NCBI GenBank assembly: GCA_963971405.1
Contig: OZ020491.1
Coordinates: 11,402,855 to 11,466,854, forward strand
Direction of reading: 5' to 3'
DNA: 64,000 nt
Origin: Psococerastis gibbosa
Taxonomy: Eukaryota > Arthropoda > Insecta > Psocodea > Psocidae
Shown here piece by piece: positions 45,191-56,590 of this stretch (position 1 is its first letter; the number at the start of each line of letters is the position of its first letter). The position numbers and the translations under genes were made by a program. The notes below the pieces were generated by a model, which made no database searches, had not been told where the DNA came from, and saw only the letters and a program-made list of their open reading frames with translations.

Positions 45191-45929
45191 TACAATACAG
45201 TTAACACTGGCGAAAAGTTTTATGATTTTGAATTAAGAAAATCGTACATTACGATTAGAAACTGAAAAATATTGGAAAGTCAGAAATTGAAAAAAAATAT
45301 GTGCGAATCAGATAATGGACCTCTTCAATTTCTATATGAAAAATTATGAAGGAACCATAATTTGTACCCATAGCTCTTGTAAACAACTTCATCATTATTG
45401 CAGATTAAACATGCAAATTAAGGGCTCCCCTGGCTCAAGCTGGAATGAAAAAATTAGCCTCTAGGACATAAAACAAAAAAAGAAATAAAAACAGAAAGCC
45501 CAGGAGGTAAAACCAAAAACCGTCTATTTAAATTGAAGACGATCTGAAACGACCATTATGCAAAACCAGTATTTAAATATTACAGAGGAGAAAGTTCTAC
45601 AAACTAGAGAAGGAGGATTTTTCCCCGGCTAACGGTAGACCATTAATTACACAGCAGTAGGGTGAAGTGGGGGGAGGTTGGCATACGCGCATTCCCATGG
45701 TTTACCGACCATAAGCATTGCTAACTGGGGAATTTCCTAATGATCTTATAATTGTAATTATCTCGGACTACTTTTACTCTTTTTTAAATATATTTAACAA
45801 ACCGGCGCTTTATTCCTAAGAAGAAAATATAGCCGATTTTATTTGCCTGTAGACTATTTAAAATTATTTCAATATTGGACCATTTGAAAACCTATAGGAA
45901 TGCTTAGGGTAAGTGACCTTTGATGGCAT
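45191..45929. other. No gene seen
   Basis: Unassigned AT-rich non-coding DNA. Confidence 0.45.
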
Positions 45930-46000
45930 AGTGGTTGCTTACTTGTACTTTTCCGAGTCTCTACACATCATGTGATCGGAGACCTGTCGTAACTCTGCCC
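45930..46000 (-). repeat. Repeat family J fragment, minus
   Basis: TACTTGTACTTTTCCGAGTC, TGTGATCGGAGACCTGTCGT is the complement of the J right part. The next 140 bases can be read as ETPGKKWAEDTLRRTLLSLL, which I cannot assign. Confidence 0.5.
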
Positions 46001-46140
46001 TCTGTGAGACACCCGGGAAGAAATGGGCAGAAGACACCTTAAGACGTACCCTGCTGTCCCTGCTGCAGTCTGCAGAGGTTCACCATGTGTTGTATTGGGT
46101 TAGAAGAAAGCTGCTGGCAGAAGCCTAATGCTACGGCGTT

Positions 46141-46709
46141 TAAAAAAAAAACATACGTACCTAATGATAGTTTTACTATCCATATATTCAGTTTAATTTG
46201 ATTTGAATGTTTTTCCCTTTCTTGTTTACGTAAAAAATGTAACCAATGTTCATTTAGAATTACAGCAAGCTTACAGTGAGGCAGTTATAGCAATATACGG
46301 CAAGGCATACATAAAACACAATATTACACACATTACTAAAGGACAAATTCATCGCGGAAGACATTTCCAGCAACAAAAATGATGAACGATCTACTTTTTT
46401 ACGTGGAAAAAACAACGATAAATTTTAAAATTCACGACATTTTGTAACAATGATGGGCGGACTCGACCCACAACAAGACTCGTTCTGTCGAGATAGAAGA
46501 AAAATATGACACAAGAAACTTGCTGCAAGCTGTGAAATGTATATTAAATCAGAGGGTTGGAGGGAGTGGGGTAGGACTGTAGATGGGGGTGCAGGGGAAA
46601 CACTTAGCTAAGTCGACGTGCGCTGTACACCGGGCACGAACGAATCAGGCACATGCAAAAAATCTTCCCCACTTGAGTCGTTACACACCATGTTGCATAC
46701 GCTACATTT
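46141..46709. other. No gene seen
   Basis: Unassigned non-coding DNA. Confidence 0.45.
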
Positions 46710-46995
46710 TTTTGCTTTCCCATTTATACGTTATGGAGAGAAATTATCAATTTCGAGATTCCAACGGATTTACATGTTTTGAGGTCCCAGGAACAAAACA
46801 AAAAAATGTTTTTTTTTACGAAATGTAAATCAATTTGGGGCCAAACTCTTCAGTAGAATTTGATGGAATTCGGCATGCAGATCCACAAAAATATTTTCTA
46901 GGGGTGTTTTTAAAAATATATTTTATGATAATTTCATTTTGAAAAAACGTCTTAACTATTTTTTCTCTAAAAAGCGGCAAAACCACACTAGGTCG
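46710..46995 (+). mobile_element. Family E, diverged left half
   Basis: TTTGCTTTCCCATTTATACG, CGAGATTCCAACGGATTTAC, ATGTTTTGAGGTCCCAGGAA, TGATGGAATTCGGCATGCAG match the 47.7-kb copy with deletions. Confidence 0.75.
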
Positions 46996-47733
46996 CATCC
47001 CCCTCCATAGTTTGGTTCAGGGCGTACAAAAAAGGCTCTAACTACATGAAAAATTATTTTAAAATAAATTAATGTTTGAAAATTTCATGGATACTTCGAG
47101 TCCACAATACAATAGTAATATAATATATTGTCATAATTACAGTATTATATCAACAATATCAAGCAATACATTACTATAGAATTTCATATACTATTGTTAC
47201 ATGTTATTGTTACAAAATAGCATCCTTATATATTTAGCTCAGGGTTTGTCAGCTTATTTCACTATGCAATATGAAACACTTCTCAAATCTGTAATTTTAC
47301 AACAAAATTGCTAGCCATTTGCAAAACGTTTGCCACAGTCAGGGAAATCTATATAAGACAGAATTGTAAGGCTAAAATGAGGGAAACATCAAAATATATG
47401 CAGTAGGTAAAAATATAAATGGAACAAAATTGTAAAGCCAACTTTTAAACTCGGAAACGACACAAGATAATTGAAAACTGAGTGAAAAGCCGGGAAAACG
47501 GGAGAAAGACGTGGCGGAAGAAGACGTGGCAGGAGAAAGAGAAGCAGAAGAAGACATGTTGATGTTGAAGTTGCTGAGAGTGATCAGTGTCAGCCCCCTA
47601 GGCTTGTCCCCTATTTGACACGTACATCGCCCTCAATGAGGGCAAGTCAAGAAGATAGGATTAACTTACGGAGTTTGTTTCCCCCTGCCTAGAGACCTAT
47701 GAGTTAGGAGAGGCGACGTACTTATTTCTTTTT
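46996..47733. other. No gene seen
   Basis: Unassigned AT-rich DNA; a 61-codon serine-rich minus frame (47372-47557) is a by-product of the purine-rich AGAAGAAG stretch. Confidence 0.45.
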
Positions 47734-48480
47734 TGCTTTCCAATTTATACGTAGTATAAGGAAAGCTTTGTGACGGTCGAAATTTTCGATTCCGAGATTT
47801 CAACGGATTTACATGTTTTACGGTCCCAGTAACCCCAAAAAGTGGTTTTTACGAAATGTCTGTCTGTCTGTCTGTTCGTTGATTTCCGGGCAAACTACTC
47901 GGTCGATTTTGATGAAATTCGGCATGTAGGTTCACAAAAATCATACCTCGGGACAATTTTTTTTTTATTTGGGGCTAACTCAATTTGGGGGTTTTTATTT
48001 TCAAAAAACTTCAAAAAAACGTCTAAAAAAATTATTTCCCAAAAACAGCTCCAACGATTTCTTTTAAATTCACATATATTGTAGTTGTTGTTAATGTTGA
48101 TAAAATGCGGGGGGTCGCTTGCCCCTTGATAGTTTCCTTCTGGGAAAAAAAAAATAAAAATGACTAAATTTTAATGAAAAATGACTAAAAAATAATTTTT
48201 CTGCGACACCTTTCTATCGATGATTTCTACCTTCAGGTATGTTTTAGGTGTTAAATTGAGTGACGGAACCGGACAGGTTGCTTTCCCAAAAATGTATTTG
48301 TTTTTGTACAAAAAATGTTTTTTTGAAAAAATGAAAATTCACGCTCTAATGCATTGCGTGCCCTGCCAGTATTGCTGTGTGGTAATGTGTTGTTCTGACC
48401 TATTCAGAATTAACCATGAAATTACTCATCTTCTCCATCTACTAATTGATAAATTGGAAAGCATGTTCGAGTAAACTCGG
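47734..48480 (+). mobile_element. Family E element, reference copy
   Basis: About 740 bp with inverted ends TGCTTTCCAATTTAT (47734-47748) and ATAAATTGGAAAGCA (48449-48463). Internal marks: ATACGTAGTATAAGGAAAGC hairpin, (GTCT)n, TCGGCATGTAGGTTCACAAA, TTTGGGGCTAACTCAATTTG. No protein domain. Non-autonomous DNA element is the best guess; no target duplication was identified, so superfamily is open. Confidence 0.75.
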
Positions 48481-48699
48481 ACGAGCAAAATGTGGACTGT
48501 AAAAGGTATCAGTAACAGTAACAGTATCAAGTGAACAATTCAACAAGCAGGGCCGACAACAGAATTACAGGTGGAGAAGTTCTGCGCACTTGACTTTCAG
48601 TCCCTGCCGATCTTACTACCTTAATATTCACTATATTTGGTGTTTGGCTTATGGCGAGAACCTTCCACTTAATCTCAGTCACAACTGCCGAATTGATGA

Positions 48700-49200
48700 T
48701 TTACAGAGCTAACATTTTTGAGGCGAAAAACATAAGCCTTGGACTAAGGAAACTGATTTAGAAGTCACTGGTTTTGAGCATTGCACTGTACGGATGTGAA
48801 ACATGGTTTATAAGTGAGAAACACCTAAAAAAAACTGGAAGCATTTGAGATATGGTGCTATCAACGCATGCTATGCATACCTTGGCATGCCCATGTTGCC
48901 AATAACCAGGTTCTAACCACAATAAACGAAAGCAAAACTCTGGTTGCATCTTCAAGTACAAGAAAAGCTCGGTGGATCGGACATTTGTTACGACACGGAG
49001 AACTTCATGAGCTGCATCATAGAAGCAACCGAGAAAAGAATATCTGCAGCAAGTGATTAAGGATGTAGGGTCCGATACCTACGTGGAGCTGAAGAGGGCG
49101 TGCCTAGATCAAGGAGAGTGGAGGCATCGATGCCACATGCTGCTGCCAACCAGCCAACCGGCTTTAACTTGAAAAGAGAGCATGCCCATCTTAACCGCCC
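48700..49200 (+). mobile_element. LINE (RTE-like) ORF2 C-terminal remnant, best copy
   Basis: Across frames the plus strand reads VLSIALYGCETW, MLCIPWHAHVANNQVLTTIN, ESKTLVASSSTRKARWIGHL and LRHGELHELHH, then KDVGSDTYVELKRACLDQGE WRHRC-like and NLKREHAHLNRPY. The order YGCETW - W.RML.I.W...N..VL..I - R....GH.LRH - ELKR...D...WR is the conserved end of RTE-type reverse transcriptases. Indels and a stop kill it. Confidence 0.82.
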
Positions 49201-49765
49201 GTACTGAACCCAATCATACAGCCTACTCACTAATAGGATTACACCCCATCGACGGAACTGTGGTATCCATCAAAACATGAGCCATAAAAGAAATTAAAAT
49301 ATTTTTACTGGTAGCGTCTGATCTCCCCTGACTGAGGATCTGTCAGCAAGACCCCCAGAATTGTCTTACGAGGGTAGAAGGGATCTCCCCCAAAGGAAAA
49401 CCCCGCGGTTTCTTTTTACGGTTTCGTATATCTTAATGGAATTGAAGGGCCAATCTTTGACGACGATCTCTTCTCGTGTCGTTGCCTCGAGATTTTATGA
49501 ATGCTTTTTAAGGGATTTTACATTATTTTGATGTCCAACAGAAAGCTGCTGCATAGTTTCAAGTGACCTTTGATTCAGAATTTGCATGTACAGTCTCTTA
49601 GTCTATGCAGGGTGTCCGGGTCAAGCAGCTAGCTCATCGAGTCATCGTCAAAGAATTTATCATTATTATTATTTTGGTCTTAATAGTGTTAAAACTCAAA
49701 TTTAGAGCAATATTCGTAACAAGAATTAGCAATTTTCGGTTCGTTATAGTCAATTTTGCACAATG
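49201..49765. other. No gene seen
   Basis: Unassigned non-coding DNA. Confidence 0.45.
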
Positions 49766-49767
49766 TA

Positions 49768-49769
<2 letters not shown>

Positions 49770-49811
<42 letters not shown>

Positions 49812-49895
49812 TTCGTGTATTTATTAGAAAAATATAACAAATCATGCATTACAAACCGGTGCCACAAAGCCAAAAGGCCCGTTGGGATCACTGAA
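49770..49895 (-). mobile_element. Retroposon family H, minus, (ATT)n tail
   Basis: Reverse complement GTGATCCCAACGGGCCTTTT, GGCTTTGTGGCACCGGTTTG, ... AATAAATACACGAATTTTTA and (TTA)n of about 37 bases. Matches 29040-29165. Confidence 0.65.
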
Positions 49896-49928
49896 CAATT
49901 TATTTAATTATATCACTTTTTAATGTGT

Positions 49929-50149
49929 ACCTGTGAATAGATGAAGAACCAGTAGAATCCGGGCTGATGGGCCGTGGTCGAATTGAAAGTGAACTTCCAA
50001 TTGGAAAGTAAGGAAAGGAAGAAGAAAGGAAAAGAAATCAAAAATTGGAAGTTCACTTTCAATTCGACCACGGCCCATCAGCCCGGATTCTACTGGTTCT
50101 TCATTTGACTCCGGCCGTGAAAGCCTTTGCAGTTACACCTGTGAATAGA
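49929..50149. mobile_element. Fold-back retroposon family F, hairpin copy with exact TSD
   Basis: 13-bp TSD ACCTGTGAATAGA (49929-49941, 50137-50149). Nearly perfect 62-bp arms at about 49941-50002 and 50043-50104 (GAAGAACCAGTAGAATCCGG ... AAAGTGAACTTCCAATT) with a 40-base purine loop. A 3' part follows outside the palindrome: GACTCCGGCCGTGAAAGCCT, TTGCAGTTAC. No A tail. Confidence 0.85.
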
Positions 50150-51699
50150 CTTAATATATAATTCTTAATGATAGACGAGGTAATATTTTCATGGTATCCG
50201 GCCCTGATCATTTCATTGTAGTAACTCAAACCTCTATAGTTGACAGAATTTCTGCTGTGTGTTTATTTGTAATTAGGAACCGTGAGGAAACCACGTCCTG
50301 TTTGCCAAGTGCTTATGTTATTAGCAAAAATTCTGTCACCTTGGAAGTTACTCAAGTTACTTACAACCATTGTTAGTAAAATTTTCTTGTACAATAGTTC
50401 AAATGACAAAATTCATAACTCCTTATAAATTATCCTCATACTAACATTGTACCCTGTTTTATTGGGCATCCTCATGGCAAATTTTTGGCAAGTAACAATT
50501 TTTTTTAGTTTTTGTAACTCCAGCACCACCCCAAAAACAGATTCCATATTGCAATATAGATTGATAAAAAGCATAATAAATAGGTACCATGTTTTTTGTA
50601 GTTATTTACTCAGGTTGTAAAAAAGTAAATTCATAAGCCTTAGTGTTATACTATATCGTACAATTGAAGAAATTGAATAAATAAATATAATTTTCCATAA
50701 GACTGATCATCTTAATACATAATATACAGGACATACTCTAAAGAAGCGTACGGTGATGTTAATTAATTACAAAACAACGAAAATAATTTTTTTTCAAATA
50801 TCCTACTTCAAACAAATAGAAGATGCAGGATTTATCTTCAATTTACAGTATATTGTGTACTGTATTTAGTATATTGTTTTTGTTGTTGGTTGTGGTTTTC
50901 TGCGATAACTCAGTAAATTATAATAAGTACCTAACTCACAACAGGGGCGTATCCTAATAAGCTAATAACTAGGAACTCCAAATTACGCTCCTGAAGGTTT
51001 AGGTACCTATGAAAAGAGAGTGGACTGTATGAAAATAATATGATTTGGTAAGAGATAAAAAAATAAGAGAATAAGCCTACCGTACTCTGCTTACTTGGTG
51101 AAGGTGTAGTACAGTAGGTAGACCTATTATTAATATGTAATGTATAGTGTGGTGCTGTAAGGTGTCTGGGTGTATGTGTTTTAAGCGAGTAGGCTACCCT
51201 ACTTATCTACTGCTGGAGTCCGTGGCTTGCAAAGTATCCGCAGGAATCACAGCAGGGGCGAGCACAATAAACACTGTTTAATATAAAGAATAATAACATA
51301 AACACGAGAACACTACACAACTAATAAAATTAATGTAAATTAACAATAGGTAAATAATTAAATAAAAATAGAACCTATCGGAGCCGATACAATATTAAGA
51401 CTGAATGCAGGGTGCGGGGATGAGTACCTAGCCGATTTTAGGGGTAGGTAGGTAGGTACCTCTGCGACAACAACCCGCAACTATGTTTAGCTTTTGAAAA
51501 GCGAGGCATTCACGGACATTGGTATTAATAAAATAAAAATTTGCGTCATTTTATCGAATGCATGCCCCGTAAATTTTATGATTATGCAACCGTGCAATGG
51601 AAATTTCATTGCAGGGATTCAAATAAATGACTAACATTATTATATAACAACTTTGACCGGATGTACCCCTCATTTGATCAACAATAAACATCAATAATA
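50150..51699. other. No gene seen
   Basis: About 1.5 kb of AT-rich DNA without recognised repeats apart from GTAGGTAGGTAGGTACCT near 51445. No coding support. Confidence 0.45.
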
Positions 51700-51860
51700 A
51701 TCATAATAATAAAGCCTTCATTGAAAAATAAATATACGACAGATACAGCGAGATTACGGCCTATAAGCCTCTCTTACACCTAACTCTACATATCAACGAT
51801 AGTTTAATTGAAATATCTGTTCATATTAAACAACATTCATACCAAAATCAGTCATACTTT
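51700..51860 (-). mobile_element. Retroposon family L, minus
   Basis: Plus-strand ATAATAATAAAGCCTTCATT, ACAGCGAGATTACGGCCTAT, AAGCCTCTCTTACACC, AACGATAGTTTAATTGAAAT is the complement of 45.0-45.2 kb. Confidence 0.7.
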
Positions 51861-52144
51861 CTATTCACGATAACAGTCACACTAATTCAAATTCGCTACC
51901 ATTCACACTAGATTGTACAATATTGTAATAACAGTATATTTTGAACTTATTGTTGTGGCATTTTTGCATCAATAGGTAGTGTACCATACAACCATGGTAT
52001 GTTCTGATGTTATAGTCCCATAGCATGGAATACGAATGACCCAACTCAGTCCAGAAATGAGAATGCCTGGCAACGTGAATGTGTTTTGTATTTTTATTTC
52101 GTATTTGTTCAGCAACATACATAGGCCATTGCATTCCCCCAATT

Positions 52145-52379
52145 TGGTCACCCCCGATTTAATCGTGTGACTTTACCATGCTCCCCAAGTGGTTCGGAAT
52201 CCACAACAATCAGGAGGTTCACCCTGTCAGTCAGCCCGCCCTTTCCCCGAGGTGAAGGAGTCTGCCCTTAGGATGCCTCAAGGTAACAAACAGACTCACT
52301 CGCCCCACCAGGGTGACAGGATTGCTAAAAGCAGAAATGCTGAAAGCAGGCGTTGGAAACAACAACAATAACAACAACA
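52145..52379 (+). mobile_element. SINE B, 5'-truncated, CAA-tail subtype, with TSD
   Basis: Starts TGGTCACCCCCGATTTAATC and runs through AGTGGTTCGGAATCCACAAC, CCCGAGGTGAAGGAGTCTGC and GCTGAAAGCAGGCGTTGGAA to a (AAC)n tail. TSD GCATTCCCCCAATT / GCATTCCCACAATT (52131-52144, 52380-52393), one mismatch. Confidence 0.9.
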
Positions 52380-52393
52380 GCATTCCCACAATT

Positions 52394-54426
52394 GCTGCAG
52401 TTGTTGAGCACAGAGTTCTATATATACTATATATAGGACAGAACATTCGAGCAGGCCAAAAATTTGAATCCTCGGGCTCCCTACTATGCCTTTACAATGG
52501 CTGGTCATAGGAGACGTGGCGGTAGGCCCCAGAAATTAAAAATATATCTTTGGCGTGAAGCGGATGTCCCATCCCTCCTATATAGAGCTCTAGAAGCCTC
52601 TGTCGGTGGTACTTCAGCGTAACACCAAAAGAAAATACCCGGGGAATTATTTATAATTTTAAACCATTTAAATACGGAATCAAAAATAACTCGCTCCCAA
52701 GCAGACGACATTCAACTGTTTTATAATGCACAGTAGAACTCAAGAAAAAAATGCTTCGCCAACACGTAGCACATACAACGATGAACATTAATTAAATAAT
52801 CAATCTTTGTTGGCAGACGACTTTTATTAATTTATAATTCCCGCATGTAAATTTTAATTCATTTGAGTTTATTTAGTATAATTTACAATATTCCTGGATA
52901 AGTTATTTATTTCATCCTTGCTTATATAAAGTCATAGCAAAGGCAATGATTCTAATCCCGGAGTAATAACAAAATGAAATAATGGGATTGAACAAGTTGC
53001 AGACGCATTTCATCAGAAATATTACAACTACCCACCTTATCCTTTTATAAACAAGGCAAAGATAGCAGGGGGAAGATACATAAAGATAAATAAAGAGAGA
53101 TAAAGATAAGTAGAGAAAGTAATGAATGCTGGTTGGGCTGACGGCCTCGATACCTAGCGTGATGGACAGACATCGATCCAACGGACTGTTGGCAGTCCTT
53201 CCAAATAAGGTACAGTCTTACATCGACATTCAAGACGTTGAAAAGTTGTTTATAATTATTCTGTCACAGAACCTAAAAGAGTAAATCGCAAACTATGCAA
53301 TAATGTAACTAAAGGGATATATTATGCATTTCCTAAATAATTAATTTCTTATGTTTCCTGGTATACTGTGATTGCTATAAGTGAAATAAACAAATATGCT
53401 GCGACCTTATAACAACCTGAGCGAAAGCAGATGGTTTGCGTGTTCGAAAGCAGTTAACCCCCCCTTAAACTCCATGCCCCCCCCTTTTTCAACCCCCTGA
53501 GCCATCTTCAACAAAACGCATAGCAATACATCCTCCGTAAGCTCAGTAGGGCACAGAGAAACTCTTACAGGGCATCTTTTGCTTTATTTGTGTTTGAGGA
53601 ATTACCTTGCGAGTTTGGGAGCAGAGAAAACCAGTGGGGGGGGGGGGTAGTGGATGGATTTAAGAGAAATATGCTATGAATTTTCCAATGTGATCGCGTG
53701 GCGGAAATGACTGCAGTATTATGGTGAAGTTATTAAAGGATGGGCAACGGGTCTGCATGAGGAATGTGTTCGTACTAAATAGGATAAGTGACAGCTCAAG
53801 ACAAGGCAGAGAAAGGTCGCACCCCGACCCCGCCCCCCCCCCCCCCAACACAAAATTTTAAAACGTTGTTTCTCAATAAATATTTCCAGTTCCGCAAACA
53901 CAATATCGATACCCTAATTAGCAAACCGCATGACTCCAAAAAAATCGAAAATGCGGTGTTGGCATCCTTCTGTTCGGGAAAAAAATCCTCTACCGACCGG
54001 CAAAACTCTTAAATCCCGAAAAAAAATATTAAAGCCACTATCGTTGAAATCGAAAAGAACCCAACACCAAAATTTTTGATTTGGCGAGGAAATAGCATTA
54101 ACTACTACAGCAGTAAACAAAGAAAATAGCGTCCCGACATGGCAGGTAAGATTGTTTGCTTATTATTTATATGATTTAAGACCTTAACTAGCATGATTGG
54201 AGCTAAACGTCGTTTTTGTATCACCTGGAAATTCTCCATTTGGGACATTTACGACACAATCCATTACGATGACTCCAACAAAATTTTCACAAAGCCAACA
54301 CTGCACTGAGTGGTTTTAAAACTCTTACAATACACGCGTCACCGGGACAAATAGGAAAGAAAGAAAACTACTACTTAAGTATAAACTTAGAAACTTAGTG
54401 CAGTGATAAATTAATATAAAACTTAC
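52394..54426 (-). other. Intron sequence downstream of the Rbp6 exon
   Basis: AT-rich sequence starting at the GTAAGT donor of the Rbp6 exon and running to lower coordinates. It holds a 12-base G run (53636-53647) and a 14-base C run (53833-53846). I searched for the expected next Rbp6 exon (FGFVTF...CEIHFHEINNK...KKAQPKE) by eye and did not see it. No other gene is supported. Confidence 0.45.
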
Positions 54427-54475
54427 CTCTGTGTCTGTTTGTTTGTTTATCGAACATAAGCATAGCGTCCTCTAT
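54427..54475 (-). CDS. Rbp6: Internal coding exon of a Musashi-family RNA-binding protein (Rbp6/Msi), RRM2 segment
   Basis: On the minus strand the 49 bases read IEDAMLMFDKQTNRHR plus the first base of a Gly codon. Known Musashi/Rbp6 proteins carry the near-identical string V-E/D-DAMLMFDK-T/Q-TNRHRG in RRM2, between RNP2 and RNP1 (GFGFVTF should open the next exon). The proteins bind UAG-rich sites in 3'UTRs and control translation in neural and germ-line precursors. Splice signals are strong: TACTAAG at branch-point distance, a T-rich tract ending TTGCTTGCAG, and the donor AGAG/GTAAGT. The exon enters in phase 0 and leaves in phase 1. Gln where vertebrates have Thr (DKQTNRHRG) favours insect Rbp6 over Drosophila msi, which differs more here; family assignment rests on this short stretch. 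No in-frame stop. The exons for RRM1, the rest of RRM2 and the tail were not found in the window, so flanking introns are very long. Confidence 0.88.
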
Positions 54476-56026
54476 CTGCAAGCAAACAAAAACACTTAGT
54501 ACACAAATTACCGTATGGTGTAAGCATTCAGAAAGAAACTGAAATAAGCACTGACCGATTCCCCACGTCCGCAGAAAAAAAAGTAATGGAGTTTTCGTGC
54601 CACGGCGTTTTTCATGCCATGTTTTCACATGTGAAATTTGCAAATTTCCTCATAAACACTGCAGTATTATACAATAAAATAGTTTAAATGTATAAAAAAA
54701 ATTGCTAGAAAGGGAAGAAACAAAATTATTACTCGTACGCTGAACGTAATGTTGCCAACACATGCATCTGTTAAACTCTACAAGTTTCTGAGCACAAGTG
54801 TTGACAATGGTGCATGTAACTTCATTTTACATTTTTTTATAATAAACATACTGTACTATGTACGTGTCCAAAAGAATTTCGTTATAAAACCAGTTTAGTA
54901 CGTGTCGTACCTATAAGCAGAAGAAAAAAAAAAGGTGTATTTGTATTATATATAGTATAGAGCAAGATAATTTCTAAAAAAAAAAAAAATACATTCAATT
55001 TGCATCTATGGTAAATAATAATCCAAAGTGTTTAAGCCCTGCCATTATTTTCCCTGTCATCCAGTTTTGACCCGAAAATAAGGCCCTGCGAGCACCAAAG
55101 TATACACAGTATCTACTCTTTTTTTAGAGCCTCAGCGGTCCAACTATGCCGACAAAGAATAACTTATTCAGGTAAACAAAACAAATTTGAACTGCACTTT
55201 CCATTCTAAAATTGTCATGCTTAAATTTTTCTTCCTACGTTAAGTTAATACTTAACGGCACGGTAGGCATTAAAGGATAACACTTATTCTGAGGTTAGAA
55301 TGTATAGGTAGACAAAATAATTAGAATACAACGTGCAGCTCAAGATTGTTTTGTTCACATTTTTAATACGGTAAGCATACCTCAATATGTCGTATTTAAA
55401 TGCTTCCGATTTAATTAAATCATTCATAAAACGTATCATTCGTGCGCACATGCACTGTGAACTACCCTTTTTGTTGTCATGGTAATTTATAATGTAACAA
55501 CAACTTGTTTTACTGGCTAGTAAAATACTAAGTGCAATTTGCTGGAAGCATGTCTGATTCCAAAAATCGGAGTACTAATAAATAAGTATCATTACGTTCT
55601 TTAAACTTTAAACAAGCACTTCCCAATTCTGCCAATTTTCGCTGGGCCCCACTAGTATGGATTTTGCACAAAACTAAAAAAAAAAAATACTTAGCATATG
55701 CAAGGCAGTACACCTGCATAAATCTTAACGAAAATACGAGCAAGGTGCTGGAAGAGATCCGGCAGTCAATAAATCATTTCCGCAAAAATATATTAAACCT
55801 GTGCAGTGTAACGTGCAATATATCTTGATGCATTCCCCATTAATGCATCCCTCTCAGAGTACCGCCCGTCAGCATAACACTATTACTCCAAGATAAGGGA
55901 AATTTAACCCAGCTACGTAATTTAATATTAAAAAAGCATAATCTTGTCATCATTCATTTTTTCCTTTTACAGCCATCAAGATGAGTTATTAACCTCATAG
56001 AGACTGTTGTACAAGAACTTCTTCAC
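54476..56026 (-). other. Intron sequence upstream of the Rbp6 exon
   Basis: No exon-like reading frame or repeat family was recognised here beyond A-rich runs (for example near 54926 and 54977). By position it is intron of the minus-strand Rbp6 gene. The branch-point-like TACTAAG and the pyrimidine tract lie in the last 30 bases before the exon, at about 54478-54501. Confidence 0.5.
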
Positions 56027-56093
56027 TTTTATAAGATTGAAGCCAGTAGAATCCGGGCCGTGAAAGCCTTTGCTGTTACATTTTATAAGATTG
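56027..56093. mobile_element. Fold-back retroposon family F, 41-bp minimal copy with exact TSD
   Basis: Between 13-bp TSDs TTTTATAAGATTG (56027-56039, 56081-56093) lies a 41-bp insert: AAGCCAGTAGAATCCGGG joined to CCGTGAAAGCCTTTGCTGTT. These are the outermost left and right ends of the 49.9-kb copy with the whole hairpin removed at a GGGC/GGCC microhomology. Confidence 0.8.
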
Positions 56094-56426
56094 GAAATGA
56101 ATTTGAATCAAAATTCAAAATTGTTTTTAAACATTGAGATATAAAAGCTGATCTTAGTGCTTATTATATTGGCCACCCCTGGATCACAACAAAACCATTA
56201 GAGAGGTGGAAGAAATGGCTGTTTTTAGAAAAAAAAATAGAGGCACCAAATAGGCACGTATGTGGAGGACATGTTATGGAAATAGAGAGCCGATGTTCTT
56301 CTCATGGTTCTCAGTGCAGATAGTATTGAAACCACTACCTACAACTGGTACACAAATTGTTTTAGGCTAAGTAGAACGCATATTGTTTTCATTGTTATAA
56401 ATCAATACAGAGTTCTTAAATACTTA
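56094..56426. other. No gene seen
   Basis: Unassigned non-coding DNA. Confidence 0.45.
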
Positions 56427-56510
56427 TACAACACTGACTTTAAACTAACTTTGGTTGAAGAGGTAACCTCCTCGTTATAACCGAAATCAGAGGATTAAGA
56501 AAAAAAAAAA
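56427..56510. repeat. Repeat family K copy
   Basis: ACACTGACTTTAAACTAACT, TTGGTTGAAGAGGTAACCTC, GTTATAACCGAAATCAGA matches 30178-30265. Confidence 0.6.
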
Positions 56511-56514
56511 AACT

Positions 56515-56590
56515 GGACTTGGCGGGATTCGAACCGTCATTCTACGCCTATCCTGGGCGTCGTCGTCGTTTAGCTTACAGTACGGTCTTT
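56515..56590 (-). mobile_element. tRNA-like head, minus
   Basis: The minus strand ends GACGGTTCGAATCCCGCCAA, a full B-box, about 45 bases after CTGTAAGCTAAACGACGACG. No acceptor-stem pairing or standard anticodon arm is visible, so a tRNA-derived SINE head is more likely than a tRNA gene. Confidence 0.4.

Noticed and set aside
56515-56590. tRNA gene on the minus strand
   Set aside because: There is a perfect B-box, but no acceptor-stem pairing and no normal anticodon arm; a SINE head is more likely.
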